This document shows positions 17,516 through 26,178 of a stretch of 64,000 nt of DNA, in pieces (the first letter of the stretch is position 1; each line of letters begins with the position of its first letter). The notes beneath the pieces are model-generated. The model saw only the letters and a list, made by a program, of their open reading frames with translations. It made no database searches and had not been told where the DNA came from. Position numbers and translations under genes: made by a program. This stretch comes from Gammaproteobacteria bacterium (GTDB taxonomy: Bacteria > Pseudomonadota > Gammaproteobacteria > JAIEPX01), in contig JAIEPX010000008.1 of assembly GCA_019748175.1 (NCBI GenBank), positions 186,001-250,000 of the forward strand. Direction: 5' to 3'.

Positions 17516-17773
17516 ATGGCATTACCGACTCAAAATGCGAGCTGGCGTGATTCTGCAAGATATCCGAAATTCTTTTTTTTGGATTCACGCGCTGTATTCC
17601 CATTTTTCTTCTTTTTGTTACACATTAAATTGTGGACATTCATCATTGCTGCACTATTCACGATCTTTTTTTCGTTCTTATTACGTTTTGGATTTACATT
17701 AGCGATTTTTGGTCGGTGGGTTAGAGCTGTAGCGGCCGGGCCACGAAAAATTGCGAAGCCTTTTTGGGGATAG
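17516..17773 (+). CDS. icmT: Dot/Icm inner-membrane protein IcmT
   Basis: IcmT is a small inner-membrane Dot/Icm component, linked in Legionella to pore-mediated egress as well as transport. The 85-aa product equals the family length (~86) and has the conserved N-terminus WRDSARYPKFFFLDSRAVFP followed by two hydrophobic segments (about 25-62). It heads the icmT-icmS pair (4-base gap). Confidence 0.95.
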   Translation: MALPTQNASWRDSARYPKFFFLDSRAVFPFFFFLLHIKLWTFIIAALFTIFFSFLLRFGFTLAIFGRWVRAVAAGPRKIAKPFWG

Positions 17774-17777
17774 ATAA

Positions 17778-18128
17778 ATGGCAGCCGATAGTCTTATCAG
17801 TACCAAAATGTGCGCCATAGCTAAAAAGATGGGGGCTAATTTTAGTTTTAATGATCGCCCTATGACGCATAAGGAAGTCTTTTCTGATAGAGGCTTATTA
17901 CCAGCATTATCTCGAAGGGCAGATCAGTTGTGCTCTCTTTGCTTGGGTTATGGAATCGGTGTGACTTTTGATGAAGCAGAAGACTCGATGTTGGGTGTGA
18001 AAGTCAATTTTGACGACGTTACCCCCACCGTTTTGCGTTTGTTATGTATTACAGATGTTCTCAATGAGTTGATTAATGCCGCTCCATCAAAGGAAATCAC
18101 GCCTTTGGATGAGTTAAAGTACGATTAA
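17778..18128 (+). CDS. icmS: Dot/Icm adaptor IcmS
   Basis: IcmS is a small acidic cytosolic adaptor that binds IcmW (or LvgA) and presents effectors to the coupling complex. The 116-aa product fits the family (114 aa in Legionella) with conserved ADQLCSLCLGYGIGVTFDEA and a C-terminal acidic helix. It is coupled to icmT and followed by 271 bases holding a promoter and the structured leader of the icmR-like gene. Confidence 0.93.
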   Translation: MAADSLISTKMCAIAKKMGANFSFNDRPMTHKEVFSDRGLLPALSRRADQLCSLCLGYGIGVTFDEAEDSMLGVKVNFDDVTPTVLRLLCITDVLNELINAAPSKEITPLDELKYD

Positions 18129-18252
18129 TTAAACTATGACAGCGGGCTTGAATTCTGTAATTCGAACCCAATATGCTGTGGATGCCTATTTATCTAGGAT
18201 TGGGTGAATAGGGGAAGTAAAGGTTGTTAACATTTTGTTAATAAAAATGTGG

Positions 18253-18258
18253 TATACT
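18253..18258 (+). promoter_or_regulatory. Extended -10 promoter for the icmR-like gene and icmQ
   Basis: TATACT preceded by TGTGG repeats the extended -10 seen before both icmV copies. No convincing -35 at 17 bases. The start codon is ~140 bases downstream, giving a long untranslated leader. Confidence 0.55.
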
Positions 18259-18290
18259 TACCATAAGAGTGAAAGGAAGGCTTTAGGGGA

Positions 18291-18380
18291 CTGTTCTGAA
18301 AATCAGAACAGGTGTGACCAAGGATTCGGTCGAGTTAACTCCAGGTAATAGGGCAGCGTTATTAATAGCACGTTTAGTGC
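18291..18380 (+). other. Structured 5' leader of the icmR-like gene
   Basis: Three hairpins line up in the leader: CTGTTCTGA/TCAGAACAG (18291-18311, perfect 9-bp stem, AAA loop), GACC/GGTC (about 18316-18331) and GCAC/GTGC (about 18368-18380) just before the Shine-Dalgarno. No T tract follows the first stem, so it is not a standard terminator. It may be a site of post-transcriptional control. Confidence 0.45.
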
Positions 18381-18399
18381 AGGGTTGGAGGAGATTGAA

Positions 18400-18660
18400 A
18401 TGACTAAAGTTAATGAAGCGATACAAAGCTTAGTGAATAGAGCAGCGGTAGCGTGTATGCAAAATGCAGATACTTGTGTCAATGCTGTTACCGTTATCAG
18501 TAACAAAACGGATAAAACTCCTGCAGATAATGCAAGAGTTGAAGCTTATCGCAAAAAGAGCGAAGAGTTTAAAGCGGTTGGAATGGATTTACGTGCGATG
18601 GCTGATCAACTACAAGTTGGTACACCAACCCACGCAAATGAGACACCCTCCAATAGTTAA
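18400..18660 (+). CDS. IcmR-like (FIR family) IcmQ partner, by position
   Basis: In Legionellales the slot between icmS and icmQ holds icmR or one of its unrelated-looking functional homologues (FIR genes), which bind the N-terminus of IcmQ and control its membrane insertion. This 86-aa protein fits in size, cytosolic nature and predicted all-helical make-up, but shows no sequence likeness that I can recognise, as expected for this very variable family. The ATG at 18400 behind GGAGGAG is preferred over an upstream TTG. The role is inferred from synteny. Confidence 0.75.
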   Translation: MTKVNEAIQSLVNRAAVACMQNADTCVNAVTVISNKTDKTPADNARVEAYRKKSEEFKAVGMDLRAMADQLQVGTPTHANETPSNS

Positions 18661-18698
18661 ACAGTTCTAGTAGACAGGATTGCTACTAAGGGATAGAA

Positions 18699-19295
18699 AT
18701 GAGTAAAGAAAAGGATAATTCTGATCTTGAAACACTGAAGAGTTTTATCGACACAGTCGATAAAACTCTTGCTACTGGTGGTTGGCAAGAAACTTTTCTC
18801 TTACAAAATATGGAAAAAAAAATCAAAGAACTTCGTGAAGAAGCAATCACACTTCAGAATCAAATAAAAACTGAAAATCAAGCTAAATCAATGGGTGTAA
18901 CCAAAACTCAGCTTGACGATTTACAAACCGTTTTTGTTTCTGTTTTTCAGCAGGATTATAATGATTTACGGAGTTGGGAGCGAACTTTAAAGAGTATTAC
19001 CGATTACAGTATTACTCGTCCAGTTTACAAAGAAGAAGAACACATTAAAGAAATGATTCGTGGTCGTCCCGATCCAAATAAAGAAGGTTATGTCGTTGTG
19101 CTTGTGAAGAGGCAAGATATAGTTAAAGGTCTGCCAGGGAAGCCAGCTATAGATAAACTAGGTTATGAGCTCTTGAACATCAAGGAAGGTGGAATCAAAC
19201 CTGGAGGAATTCAGCGTTTTATACTCAGTGGTAGAACGTATGAATACGTCGAGGGTTCTCTCAAGTTAATTCAAACAGATTTACCGCCTAAATAA
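18699..19295 (+). CDS. icmQ: Dot/Icm protein IcmQ
   Basis: IcmQ is a cytosolic, membrane-associating Dot/Icm protein; its N-terminal helices bind IcmR and its C-terminal domain has an NAD-binding fold in Legionella. The 198-aa product has a helical N-half (about 1-100) and the family C-half with IRGRPDPNKEGYVVVLVKRQ and RFILSGRTYEYVEG. It lies 38 bases after the icmR-like gene and the spacer contains a small AGTAG/CTACT stem. Confidence 0.92.
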   Translation: MSKEKDNSDLETLKSFIDTVDKTLATGGWQETFLLQNMEKKIKELREEAITLQNQIKTENQAKSMGVTKTQLDDLQTVFVSVFQQDYNDLRSWERTLKSITDYSITRPVYKEEEHIKEMIRGRPDPNKEGYVVVLVKRQDIVKGLPGKPAIDKLGYELLNIKEGGIKPGGIQRFILSGRTYEYVEGSLKLIQTDLPPK

Positions 19296-19324
19296 TAAAG
19301 ACTCACAAAATTTTTCGTATACGC

Positions 19325-19330
19325 TATAAT
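19325..19330 (+). promoter_or_regulatory. -10 element upstream of icmP
   Basis: A consensus TATAAT lies about 80 bases before the icmP ATG, in the 113-base gap after icmQ. The -35 region is poor, so this is only a candidate. Confidence 0.4.
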
Positions 19331-19408
19331 TACGTTGGTAGGATGAAGCTTTGAGTACCGTTCGAAGTGATCCATGTGTCGAATTGCTATTGAGTGAGAT
19401 GGAATAAT

Positions 19409-20566
19409 ATGGCTGGACAACAGCAGCAAGGTGGCGGAGGAGGAGGCGGCGATAATTCGCTCGATTTCCTATGGGTTATTGTAATGATTGTTGCTGGTAT
19501 ATTAGCAGCTTGGTATTTTGGTCGATTTTATATTGGAACCGCTATTTTTAAAGTTCGCTATTTTGAAATTTTGTTAATTAGTTATGGTTTAGAAATGTAT
19601 GGAACTGTTGCATCTTATGTAGGATTGCCTGTTCCCAGTACCGCCGGTTTGATTCAATCTCTTAATATTATTTCAGCTGGCGCTACATCAACAATGGATT
19701 TTTCCCCAATTTCTCAAGTGAGCTCACTAGTAGGAAGGTATCTTGCAATACCTTTTGCTGTGGTCATGGGCGTTTTAGCTTTTATTACAATCCAAACAGG
19801 TATTGCTTCTAGATTCAAGCGGGTTTTTAATCAACGCATGTCTGTTCTGCGTGAAAGTGAAAAAAGATTGTGGAAAATGATTGCTCCTATTTCAAAGTTG
19901 GAGCTTACTAAAGAAGATATTAATAAAGGGCCTTGGGCAATGTCTACGCCACCGATGACATTTGCAAAACAAAATAAATTACTCAAGGAAGACCGTTCAA
20001 AAAGACCTGTAACAGTGACTATTGTACGTGGTGCAGCTGCACGATTATTTGCTTTGCAATTAGGTCATTATTTTACTGGGGTTCAAGCGCTTCCGATGCA
20101 TATTCAAGCTTTGTTTGCAATTTTTGCAGCACGAGCGAATCGTGATCGAGTTAATTCTGATAAATTGTTGGCTCAATTGTCCGAATCCTATGCAGCAGGA
20201 AAATTAGATTTTTCTGGTGTTAAAGAAGTCGTTGCAAAATATATTAATACAAAAGAAGTGCAATATGTAACACGTCGACATGCGTATGTTTTAACAATGA
20301 TGTCATCTATGATGGAATTATCGAGAGCAGATGGTGTGTTAGCCGTTGCTGAATTTTTATGGTTGAAGCCTGTTGATCGACGATTATGGTTTATGTTAGG
20401 TAGCATAGGACGGCAAACGCCTTTTGTAGAAGTGAGTGGGCCGTTCGCGCATTGGTTAGTCGAGAAAAGGCTGAATGCACCTATGCGTACGCCGATGGTT
20501 GATAATGCTGTTAAAGCGCTGGAATCTGCAGTTGCAGATGTGCTTTATGAACCGGATGAGGAATAA
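19409..20566 (+). CDS. icmP: Dot/Icm coupling-complex protein DotM (IcmP)
   Basis: DotM/IcmP is an inner-membrane subunit of the coupling complex with DotL and DotN and binds acidic Glu-rich effector signals. The 385-aa product has a Gln/Gly-rich N-terminus, membrane spans (about 18-38 and 110-130) and a cytosolic C-domain with RPVTVTIVRGAAARLFALQL. The ATG at 19409 is preferred over an in-frame GTG 15 bases upstream because GAGATGGA precedes it. The stop overlaps the icmO start by one base. Confidence 0.95.
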   Translation: MAGQQQQGGGGGGGDNSLDFLWVIVMIVAGILAAWYFGRFYIGTAIFKVRYFEILLISYGLEMYGTVASYVGLPVPSTAGLIQSLNIISAGATSTMDFSPISQVSSLVGRYLAIPFAVVMGVLAFITIQTGIASRFKRVFNQRMSVLRESEKRLWKMIAPISKLELTKEDINKGPWAMSTPPMTFAKQNKLLKEDRSKRPVTVTIVRGAAARLFALQLGHYFTGVQALPMHIQALFAIFAARANRDRVNSDKLLAQLSESYAAGKLDFSGVKEVVAKYINTKEVQYVTRRHAYVLTMMSSMMELSRADGVLAVAEFLWLKPVDRRLWFMLGSIGRQTPFVEVSGPFAHWLVEKRLNAPMRTPMVDNAVKALESAVADVLYEPDEE

Positions 20567-22938
20567 TGCGTAAAGTAAGGCGAGGTTTAGAAAGGAAACA
20601 CGAGCAAGATCCGCGGTTGATGTTGCGCGATACGCGCACCTTCGGAATGCGGGTTGGCGATTATTTTAAAAATCCTCCAATGGTGGCAATGACAATTATT
20701 GGAATGGCCGCTACTGGATTTGTGCTTCCTGCTTTCGCAGATGTATTTTTTATACTTGGAGTGATATTTTTCCTCGTTGCTTATACGCGCGTCACCGCAT
20801 TACCCTTTAAATTGCCGATGAGCGCCGGTGTTAAAGATTATAATGATCCTATTCCAGGTACAGCGAAACCGCGAAAATCTCGTGGAATTTATTTTCTTGG
20901 AAATGAACTTCAAACCAATGCAGAACTTTGGTTTTCCAATGAAGATATGCGAACTCATATGCTGATATTTGGTTCAACTGGTAGTGGTAAAACAGTTGCG
21001 CTCACATCAATTGCCTATAACGCTTTGCTGCAAGGTAGTGGATTTATTTACGTGGATGGTAAGGGTGATAACGCATTATACGCTACGATTTACGGTATGG
21101 TTCGCGCGATGGGTCGTGAAGATGACTTATTGCTGATCAACTTTATGACAGGTGCGCGTGATATTATAGGACCACAAAAACTTCGATTGTCCAATACTAT
21201 GAATCCTTTCTGTCAAGGTTCTTCCAGTATGTTGTCACAACTTGTTGTGAGTCTTATGGACTCCAGTAAAGGTGGTGGCGATGGTGATATGTGGAAAGGT
21301 CGTGCTATTGCTTTCGTTGAAGCGTTAATGAAAGTATTGGTTGCGATGAGAGATGGCGGTCATCTATTACTGGATGCTAATACCATTCGAAATTATTTTA
21401 CGCTTGAACGTTTAGAGCCCATGGTGATGGACAAGGTTTTAATACGTGATAAAGCAGAACCCGTGAGTTTAGAATATTTACCCGATGTTGTTCTTGAGCC
21501 CATCAATAACTATTTATATAACTTGCCGGGTTATAATAAAGAACGTAAGGGTAAACAAGTTTCTCAAGTATTGGAACAACACGGTTTTATTACAATGCAA
21601 TTAACACGTGTGTTTTCATCATTAGCCGATACGTATGGCCACATTATTCGAACCAATCTTGCGGAAGTTGATTTGAAAGACGTTGTATTAAATCGACGAA
21701 TTTTAGTGGTATTGTTGCCTGCATTGGAAAAATCACCTGACGAACTTGCAAATTTAGGTAAAGTTATTATTGCTTCTTTAAAGGCAATGATGGCTGCTGG
21801 CTTAGGTGATGAAGTTGAAGGTGAATATCACGATTTAATTAAACGTAAACCAACGAATGCTGCAACACCATACCTGTGTATTCTTGACGAGTATGGTTAT
21901 TATGCGGTGCAAGGATTTGCGGTAGTTCCTGCGCAGGCTCGTTCATTAGGTTTCTCGGTAGTGTTTGCCGGACAAGATCTTCCAGCGTTCCAAAAAGCGT
22001 CGAAAGAAGAAGCCGCGTCTATTGGTGCAAATACCAATATTAAAATTTGTATGAAGCTTGAAGATCCTATGGAAACTTGGGAATTTTTCTCTAAAACAGC
22101 AGGCGAAGCTTTCGTGACACAGGTGAGCGGTTTTCAGTCGGATACGCGTGGTGTTACTAACAACTACATGGATAATCGGGGCGCTCAAGTCATTAAACAA
22201 GCGCGTGTGGATCTCATGGATTTGAAAGATCAGCGTGAAGGTGAAGCGCACATATTTTTTAAATCTTCTATTATTCGTGCAAATATGTTTTACGCCGATC
22301 CGCCACATTGTAAAGTGATGCGTCTCAATCAATTCTTGAAAGTTGAAAAACCAGAAGATGCTGATTTGCATAATTTAATGCAAAGCATGGATCGATTTAA
22401 GGTCGCGGTTTCGAAACCGTATATTTTTCCAGAATCCGTTGCTATGGATGAATTTTTGGAACGTTTTATTACTGAATATAATAAAACAGATCAGGCTGAG
22501 CTACCCATAGAGCGTGCAGTGATTGCTATTAAAACTTTCTATCAAGTTGCTGCTCCACGAGTGGTTCAAGAAGCTATTGAATTACCTGAAAATGAAGTTA
22601 ATATCTTTTCCAGCATGCGCCAATCAGAGTACTTAGAGCAGCAGTTGTTGGTGACGGACCGTGGACAATTTAGTCAAGCTATTTTGTCATTTAACCCGAC
22701 TCGAGAACAAACCGCTTATGTAGAAAGGCTTCTCGGTAAAACAGATCAATATTCAAACTCAATTGCGAGTGAGATCGTTAAAGATATGCAAATGGCTACG
22801 CATTATCCTCCGGAGATTGTTGATATTCCAACAGCAGCAGAACTTGCAGCCTCTATCGATGATCTCGTTGCGAATATTTCAACAATTAAATCGGGTGGAA
22901 GTGGCGCTAGTACTGAAGATACTTCATTCTTGGATTAA
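20566..22938 (+). CDS. icmO: Dot/Icm coupling-protein ATPase DotL (IcmO)
   Basis: DotL/IcmO is the type IV coupling protein: it receives substrates from IcmS/IcmW and DotM/DotN. The 790-aa product has two N-terminal membrane spans (about 38-57 and 60-76), Walker A GSTGSGKT at 136-143, Walker B LCILDEYGYY, and a C-terminal extension (about 600-790) where IcmS/IcmW bind in Legionella. Length is close to the family's ~780. It overlaps icmP by one base. In Legionella icmN would follow, but two reverse-strand genes intervene here. Confidence 0.97.
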   Translation: MRKVRRGLERKHEQDPRLMLRDTRTFGMRVGDYFKNPPMVAMTIIGMAATGFVLPAFADVFFILGVIFFLVAYTRVTALPFKLPMSAGVKDYNDPIPGTAKPRKSRGIYFLGNELQTNAELWFSNEDMRTHMLIFGSTGSGKTVALTSIAYNALLQGSGFIYVDGKGDNALYATIYGMVRAMGREDDLLLINFMTGARDIIGPQKLRLSNTMNPFCQGSSSMLSQLVVSLMDSSKGGGDGDMWKGRAIAFVEALMKVLVAMRDGGHLLLDANTIRNYFTLERLEPMVMDKVLIRDKAEPVSLEYLPDVVLEPINNYLYNLPGYNKERKGKQVSQVLEQHGFITMQLTRVFSSLADTYGHIIRTNLAEVDLKDVVLNRRILVVLLPALEKSPDELANLGKVIIASLKAMMAAGLGDEVEGEYHDLIKRKPTNAATPYLCILDEYGYYAVQGFAVVPAQARSLGFSVVFAGQDLPAFQKASKEEAASIGANTNIKICMKLEDPMETWEFFSKTAGEAFVTQVSGFQSDTRGVTNNYMDNRGAQVIKQARVDLMDLKDQREGEAHIFFKSSIIRANMFYADPPHCKVMRLNQFLKVEKPEDADLHNLMQSMDRFKVAVSKPYIFPESVAMDEFLERFITEYNKTDQAELPIERAVIAIKTFYQVAAPRVVQEAIELPENEVNIFSSMRQSEYLEQQLLVTDRGQFSQAILSFNPTREQTAYVERLLGKTDQYSNSIASEIVKDMQMATHYPPEIVDIPTAAELAASIDDLVANISTIKSGGSGASTEDTSFLD

Positions 22939-23059
22939 TTATTCGATCACATCCATTTGTATGCGATCATCTGGTATTGGATGGCCAGAGCGTTTAAATT
23001 TCAAATATCACACTATAGAAGTGGGATTACGAGAGTGATGCATTTTCAACGTATTTATT

Positions 23060-23725
23060 TTACAACAACTGGCACCTTGGGTTATCGTCAATATTGTCAT
23101 CTCTGTCTTCGAGATCTAGTTCTTGTGATGATTTATTCTCCATTTCAAAATTATAACACGCTTGCAAAATCAACTGTCGCATATATTGCTGTAGATTTTC
23201 TATGCTGTTGGGACTGGTATCACAAATGAGAGTCGAAGTTTCGAGATTTTCTTCGTCATGAAATTTTTGGAACCACTCTTGTGCAGTTGGCAGCACTCCT
23301 ATTTTAGAGGTAAATCCAATCAGATGAAAAGACTGCATATTGAGATCACGACAGCGTTTTATTTGACTCTTAGCTATACCATAGGAAGCGCGGGCTGCAT
23401 ACTGGTCACTCAGATCGAAATGAAAAAAAACCGAACCGCCTAATTTTAAGTAAAAATCGTTTCGAGGTTGGTATGCGTCTTGTTCCATTAGTATGAATAA
23501 TGTGAAAATAAAATCCGATATGAAATGGCATTTAACAGGAATTGCATGTGTCGGTGGGTATGCTTTATGTTTATAGGAAGGGTCGCCTACCAGTATTGAA
23601 ATATATTCGCATGCGCCATTCCCAGTATACCCTGAGAAGTAAAAATTACAGGGCGCAATATTTTTTTCAATATCAGCGTGAGTAGCTGAAGATTCCCTAT
23701 CAATTTCCTTATCTTTTATCATCAT
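23060..23725 (-). CDS. Hypothetical protein between icmO and the P450 gene
   Basis: I do not recognise this 221-aa protein. It is soluble, with no clear signal peptide, several cysteines and an acidic C-terminus (LDLEDRDDNIDD). It is encoded on the reverse strand in an insert that splits icmO from icmN, downstream of a P450 gene that has its own terminator, so it probably needs its own promoter. An effector role is possible from location but has no direct support. Confidence 0.65.
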   Translation of the reverse strand: MMIKDKEIDRESSATHADIEKNIAPCNFYFSGYTGNGACEYISILVGDPSYKHKAYPPTHAIPVKCHFISDFIFTLFILMEQDAYQPRNDFYLKLGGSVFFHFDLSDQYAARASYGIAKSQIKRCRDLNMQSFHLIGFTSKIGVLPTAQEWFQKFHDEENLETSTLICDTSPNSIENLQQYMRQLILQACYNFEMENKSSQELDLEDRDDNIDDNPRCQLL

Positions 23726-23769
23726 TATGCCTCTAATAAATACAATTTGGATAATACGACATGTTCTAC

Positions 23770-23794
23770 TAAAAAAAAAGCCTCCAGAGGGGCT
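23770..23794 (-). terminator. Rho-independent terminator after the P450 gene
   Basis: On the reverse strand AGCCCC/GAGGCT (with one G-T pair) forms a 6-bp stem with a 4-base loop followed by a run of nine T. It lies ~130 bases beyond the P450 stop. Confidence 0.72.
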
Positions 23795-23922
23795 AATCTT
23801 GTTTTAGGAGAATATGAAGTGAACGACATCCGTTCTATTGAAGCCATGCGGCACTAATTTTTGATTTATTTTTTTTTTGAAAACCACGTGTGCTTTGGAA
23901 ACCTGTCGACGTTATGCAATAT

Positions 23923-25257
23923 TTATGCAGAAGCATTCGATCGACAGCGAATTTTTAGTGGTATCGGTCCATCAGGTTTTATGGTGATGAGGGGTTCTGA
24001 GTTCACTTCTAAGTTTGGATCAATAGATAACTCAAATCGTTGTAAAATCATCGCAATCGCTATTTTCATAGTCATCAGCCCTAAATGTTTTCCTATGCAA
24101 ACACGCGGTCCAGATCCGAAGGGAATATATGCATTTTTAGGATGATTATTTCGATTGTTTTTGTTGAAACGCTGCGGATCGAATTGATCGGGATTACTCC
24201 AGTATTTTGGATTGCGATGAAGTGTATAAGGGCAGATGATAACGACACTTTTTGCAGGAACGTGATAATCGCGAACAATATCATCATTAATTGCGGCGCG
24301 ATCAAAAATCCATAACGAAGGATAAAGTCGTAGTGTTTCTTCGATTACCATTGTTGTAAATTCTAATTGGTCTAGTTTTTCCAAAGTTGGTGTGAGGCCA
24401 TTGAATACGGAATCTATTTCAGAAACGAGTTGTTGCAAAATTTCAGGGTGTTTAGAAAGTAAATAAAGCGTCCAAGTTAATGCAGTGGCAGTTGTTTCAT
24501 GTCCTGCAAGAATAAAATGTTTTGCTTCGTTGAGATGACGTAATTTTGCTTCTTCGCTATCATCCGGAAGATCCCTAAAACATTTAAGTGCCGGTGTTAA
24601 GAGATGATCGTAAGGTTGTGGTGTATTCAATAAATCGCTTATTAAATCATCGATGATTTTTTTTGTTCTGCGAAATTGAATATTTCCAATTGTAGGAATG
24701 GAAGTTTTTAAAAAAAGGCCACTTACAAAATATTTATTCGACGCATGTAAACGTGGAATAATATCATGACTACGGGGTTGCACATCAGCGCCAAAGAGTG
24801 CCATTGCACTGATATCAAATACTAGTTTAGACATTTCGTGAACTAAATCTACATTCTTTCCCACAATTCCAGCCCATACATCTAACTGTCTTTGGGTGGC
24901 GTTTGTTATAAATGGCACGTATTGAGTAATGTTTTTATAATACAATTCTCGTTGGGCTTCATGACGTGTCTTTCGCCAAGGTTCGCCTGAGTTTGTTAAT
25001 AAACCTGGGCCAATAAAGGGTTCTAAGCGCGCATTTGAATGACTGTTTTTCACATAGTTCGATTCGTTTTGAACTAAGATGTGTGAAATGGCCTCCGCGT
25101 CATTCATAATAAATGTCGATCGAAATCCAAGGGGTATTCTTACAATATCTCCGCATGATGCTGCGATGGTACAGAAATGACGACGGTCTTGGATTTTTTT
25201 AGTCCATAGTTTGAACATTAATTTCATCCAAGGCGCTTTACGTACTATTTTTGCCAT
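23923..25257 (-). CDS. Cytochrome P450 monooxygenase
   Basis: The 444-aa product has all P450 hallmarks: the I-helix oxygen-activation motif AGHETT, the K-helix ExxR in EETLRLYP, the PERF-like DPQRFN, and the heme loop FGSGPRVCIG with the thiolate ligand near Cys387. Sequence style (AGHETTATALTWTLYLL) resembles the CYP4/CYP102-like group that hydroxylates fatty acids or similar lipids, but substrate cannot be inferred. It has no fused reductase, so it needs separate electron donors. It is a reverse-strand insert between icmO and icmN, an unusual neighbour for a secretion system and probably acquired. Confidence 0.95.
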   Translation of the reverse strand: MAKIVRKAPWMKLMFKLWTKKIQDRRHFCTIAASCGDIVRIPLGFRSTFIMNDAEAISHILVQNESNYVKNSHSNARLEPFIGPGLLTNSGEPWRKTRHEAQRELYYKNITQYVPFITNATQRQLDVWAGIVGKNVDLVHEMSKLVFDISAMALFGADVQPRSHDIIPRLHASNKYFVSGLFLKTSIPTIGNIQFRRTKKIIDDLISDLLNTPQPYDHLLTPALKCFRDLPDDSEEAKLRHLNEAKHFILAGHETTATALTWTLYLLSKHPEILQQLVSEIDSVFNGLTPTLEKLDQLEFTTMVIEETLRLYPSLWIFDRAAINDDIVRDYHVPAKSVVIICPYTLHRNPKYWSNPDQFDPQRFNKNNRNNHPKNAYIPFGSGPRVCIGKHLGLMTMKIAIAMILQRFELSIDPNLEVNSEPLITIKPDGPIPLKIRCRSNASA

Positions 25258-25437
25258 GTTAAATCCTAAACTTATTGAAAGTTGCCAATCGAAGTTTTTT
25301 CCTCAAAAGACTAGATTTGAGTTAATTATGACTGAATTTCTAACCGATAAAAAGAATGAACTTGCAAGTATGTCTTGAAAACGGTATGTATTATCATGCA
25401 TAATCACTCCCAACTATCATACAGGGAAGTCTTAGTT

Positions 25438-26052
25438 ATGAGAAACCATTCGCACCATCAACGGGGTGCAGGCACAATTTCACGGTTTATACTCACCCTC
25501 ATTTGTGCAGTCATGATGATTACAGGCTGTTATCATAAGTTTGTAGAAGAGCATGTTACTGCAAAATGTCCTGAAGTGATCAGTGATAATATTATTCTTT
25601 GTCCTTCACCCAAAGTCTGTACGCCGGCTGCCAATCGGCAAATTATGTGTGTGTTGCGTCACCAAGCCGTTCAAGTGAATCGGGTGGGTGAGGATATGCA
25701 GATTATTATTCCAAGCGACCATTTATTCAGACCAGTTTCTGCGAGCTTTAACGAAGAATATCTGCACGTATTAAAAGCGGTTGGTTTATTGTTGCAATGT
25801 TACAATAAAGTGGACGTAAAAATTGAAGGCTACACGGATTGTTGTGGTAATGAAAATCGTAATGTGGCCTTATCAACAACCCAAGCAAAGAAAGTGGCCA
25901 AATACTTATGGGAACATGGAGCCGATTCGCGCTTACTCTATACAAAAGGTTACGGATCACTGAATCCGATTGCGAATAGCGATACTTACTATGGTCGAGC
26001 ACGAAATCGACGAATTGAGATTATCTTCAGAGATCATCCTCACTGGGACTAG
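25438..26052 (+). CDS. icmN: Dot/Icm OmpA-like lipoprotein DotK (IcmN)
   Basis: DotK/IcmN is a peptidoglycan-binding lipoprotein of the Dot/Icm core. The 204-aa product has a signal peptide ending in lipobox MITGC (Cys near residue 31) and a C-terminal OmpA domain: IEGYTDCCGNENRNVALSTT then GYGSLNPIANSDTYYGRARN and RRIEI. The ATG at 25438 is chosen for its AGGGAAG Shine-Dalgarno; earlier in-frame starts would bury the signal peptide. It resumes the icm gene order after the P450 insert. Confidence 0.88.
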   Translation: MRNHSHHQRGAGTISRFILTLICAVMMITGCYHKFVEEHVTAKCPEVISDNIILCPSPKVCTPAANRQIMCVLRHQAVQVNRVGEDMQIIIPSDHLFRPVSASFNEEYLHVLKAVGLLLQCYNKVDVKIEGYTDCCGNENRNVALSTTQAKKVAKYLWEHGADSRLLYTKGYGSLNPIANSDTYYGRARNRRIEIIFRDHPHWD

Positions 26053-26106
26053 GAGTTTCATGTGGAGGAATTTAATTGTGGGGTTGCTAGCAACTTCATA
26101 AATGTG

Positions 26107-26135
26107 TTGATGCACAGGTTGCTCTAGGTTATAGT
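26107..26135 (+). promoter_or_regulatory. Promoter of icmL-icmK-icmE
   Basis: TTGATG (26107-26112), a 17-base spacer and TATAGT (26130-26135) lie 43 bases before icmL. Confidence 0.65.
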
Positions 26136-26178
26136 GCCGGGGTGCAGCTTGGAATATTTGTAGTACAAGGAGTGTAGT

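Noticed and set aside
22763-23229. Forward-strand frames overlapping the icmO end and the 221-aa gene
   Set aside because: They are out of frame with icmO, lack ribosome binding sites and have atypical composition.
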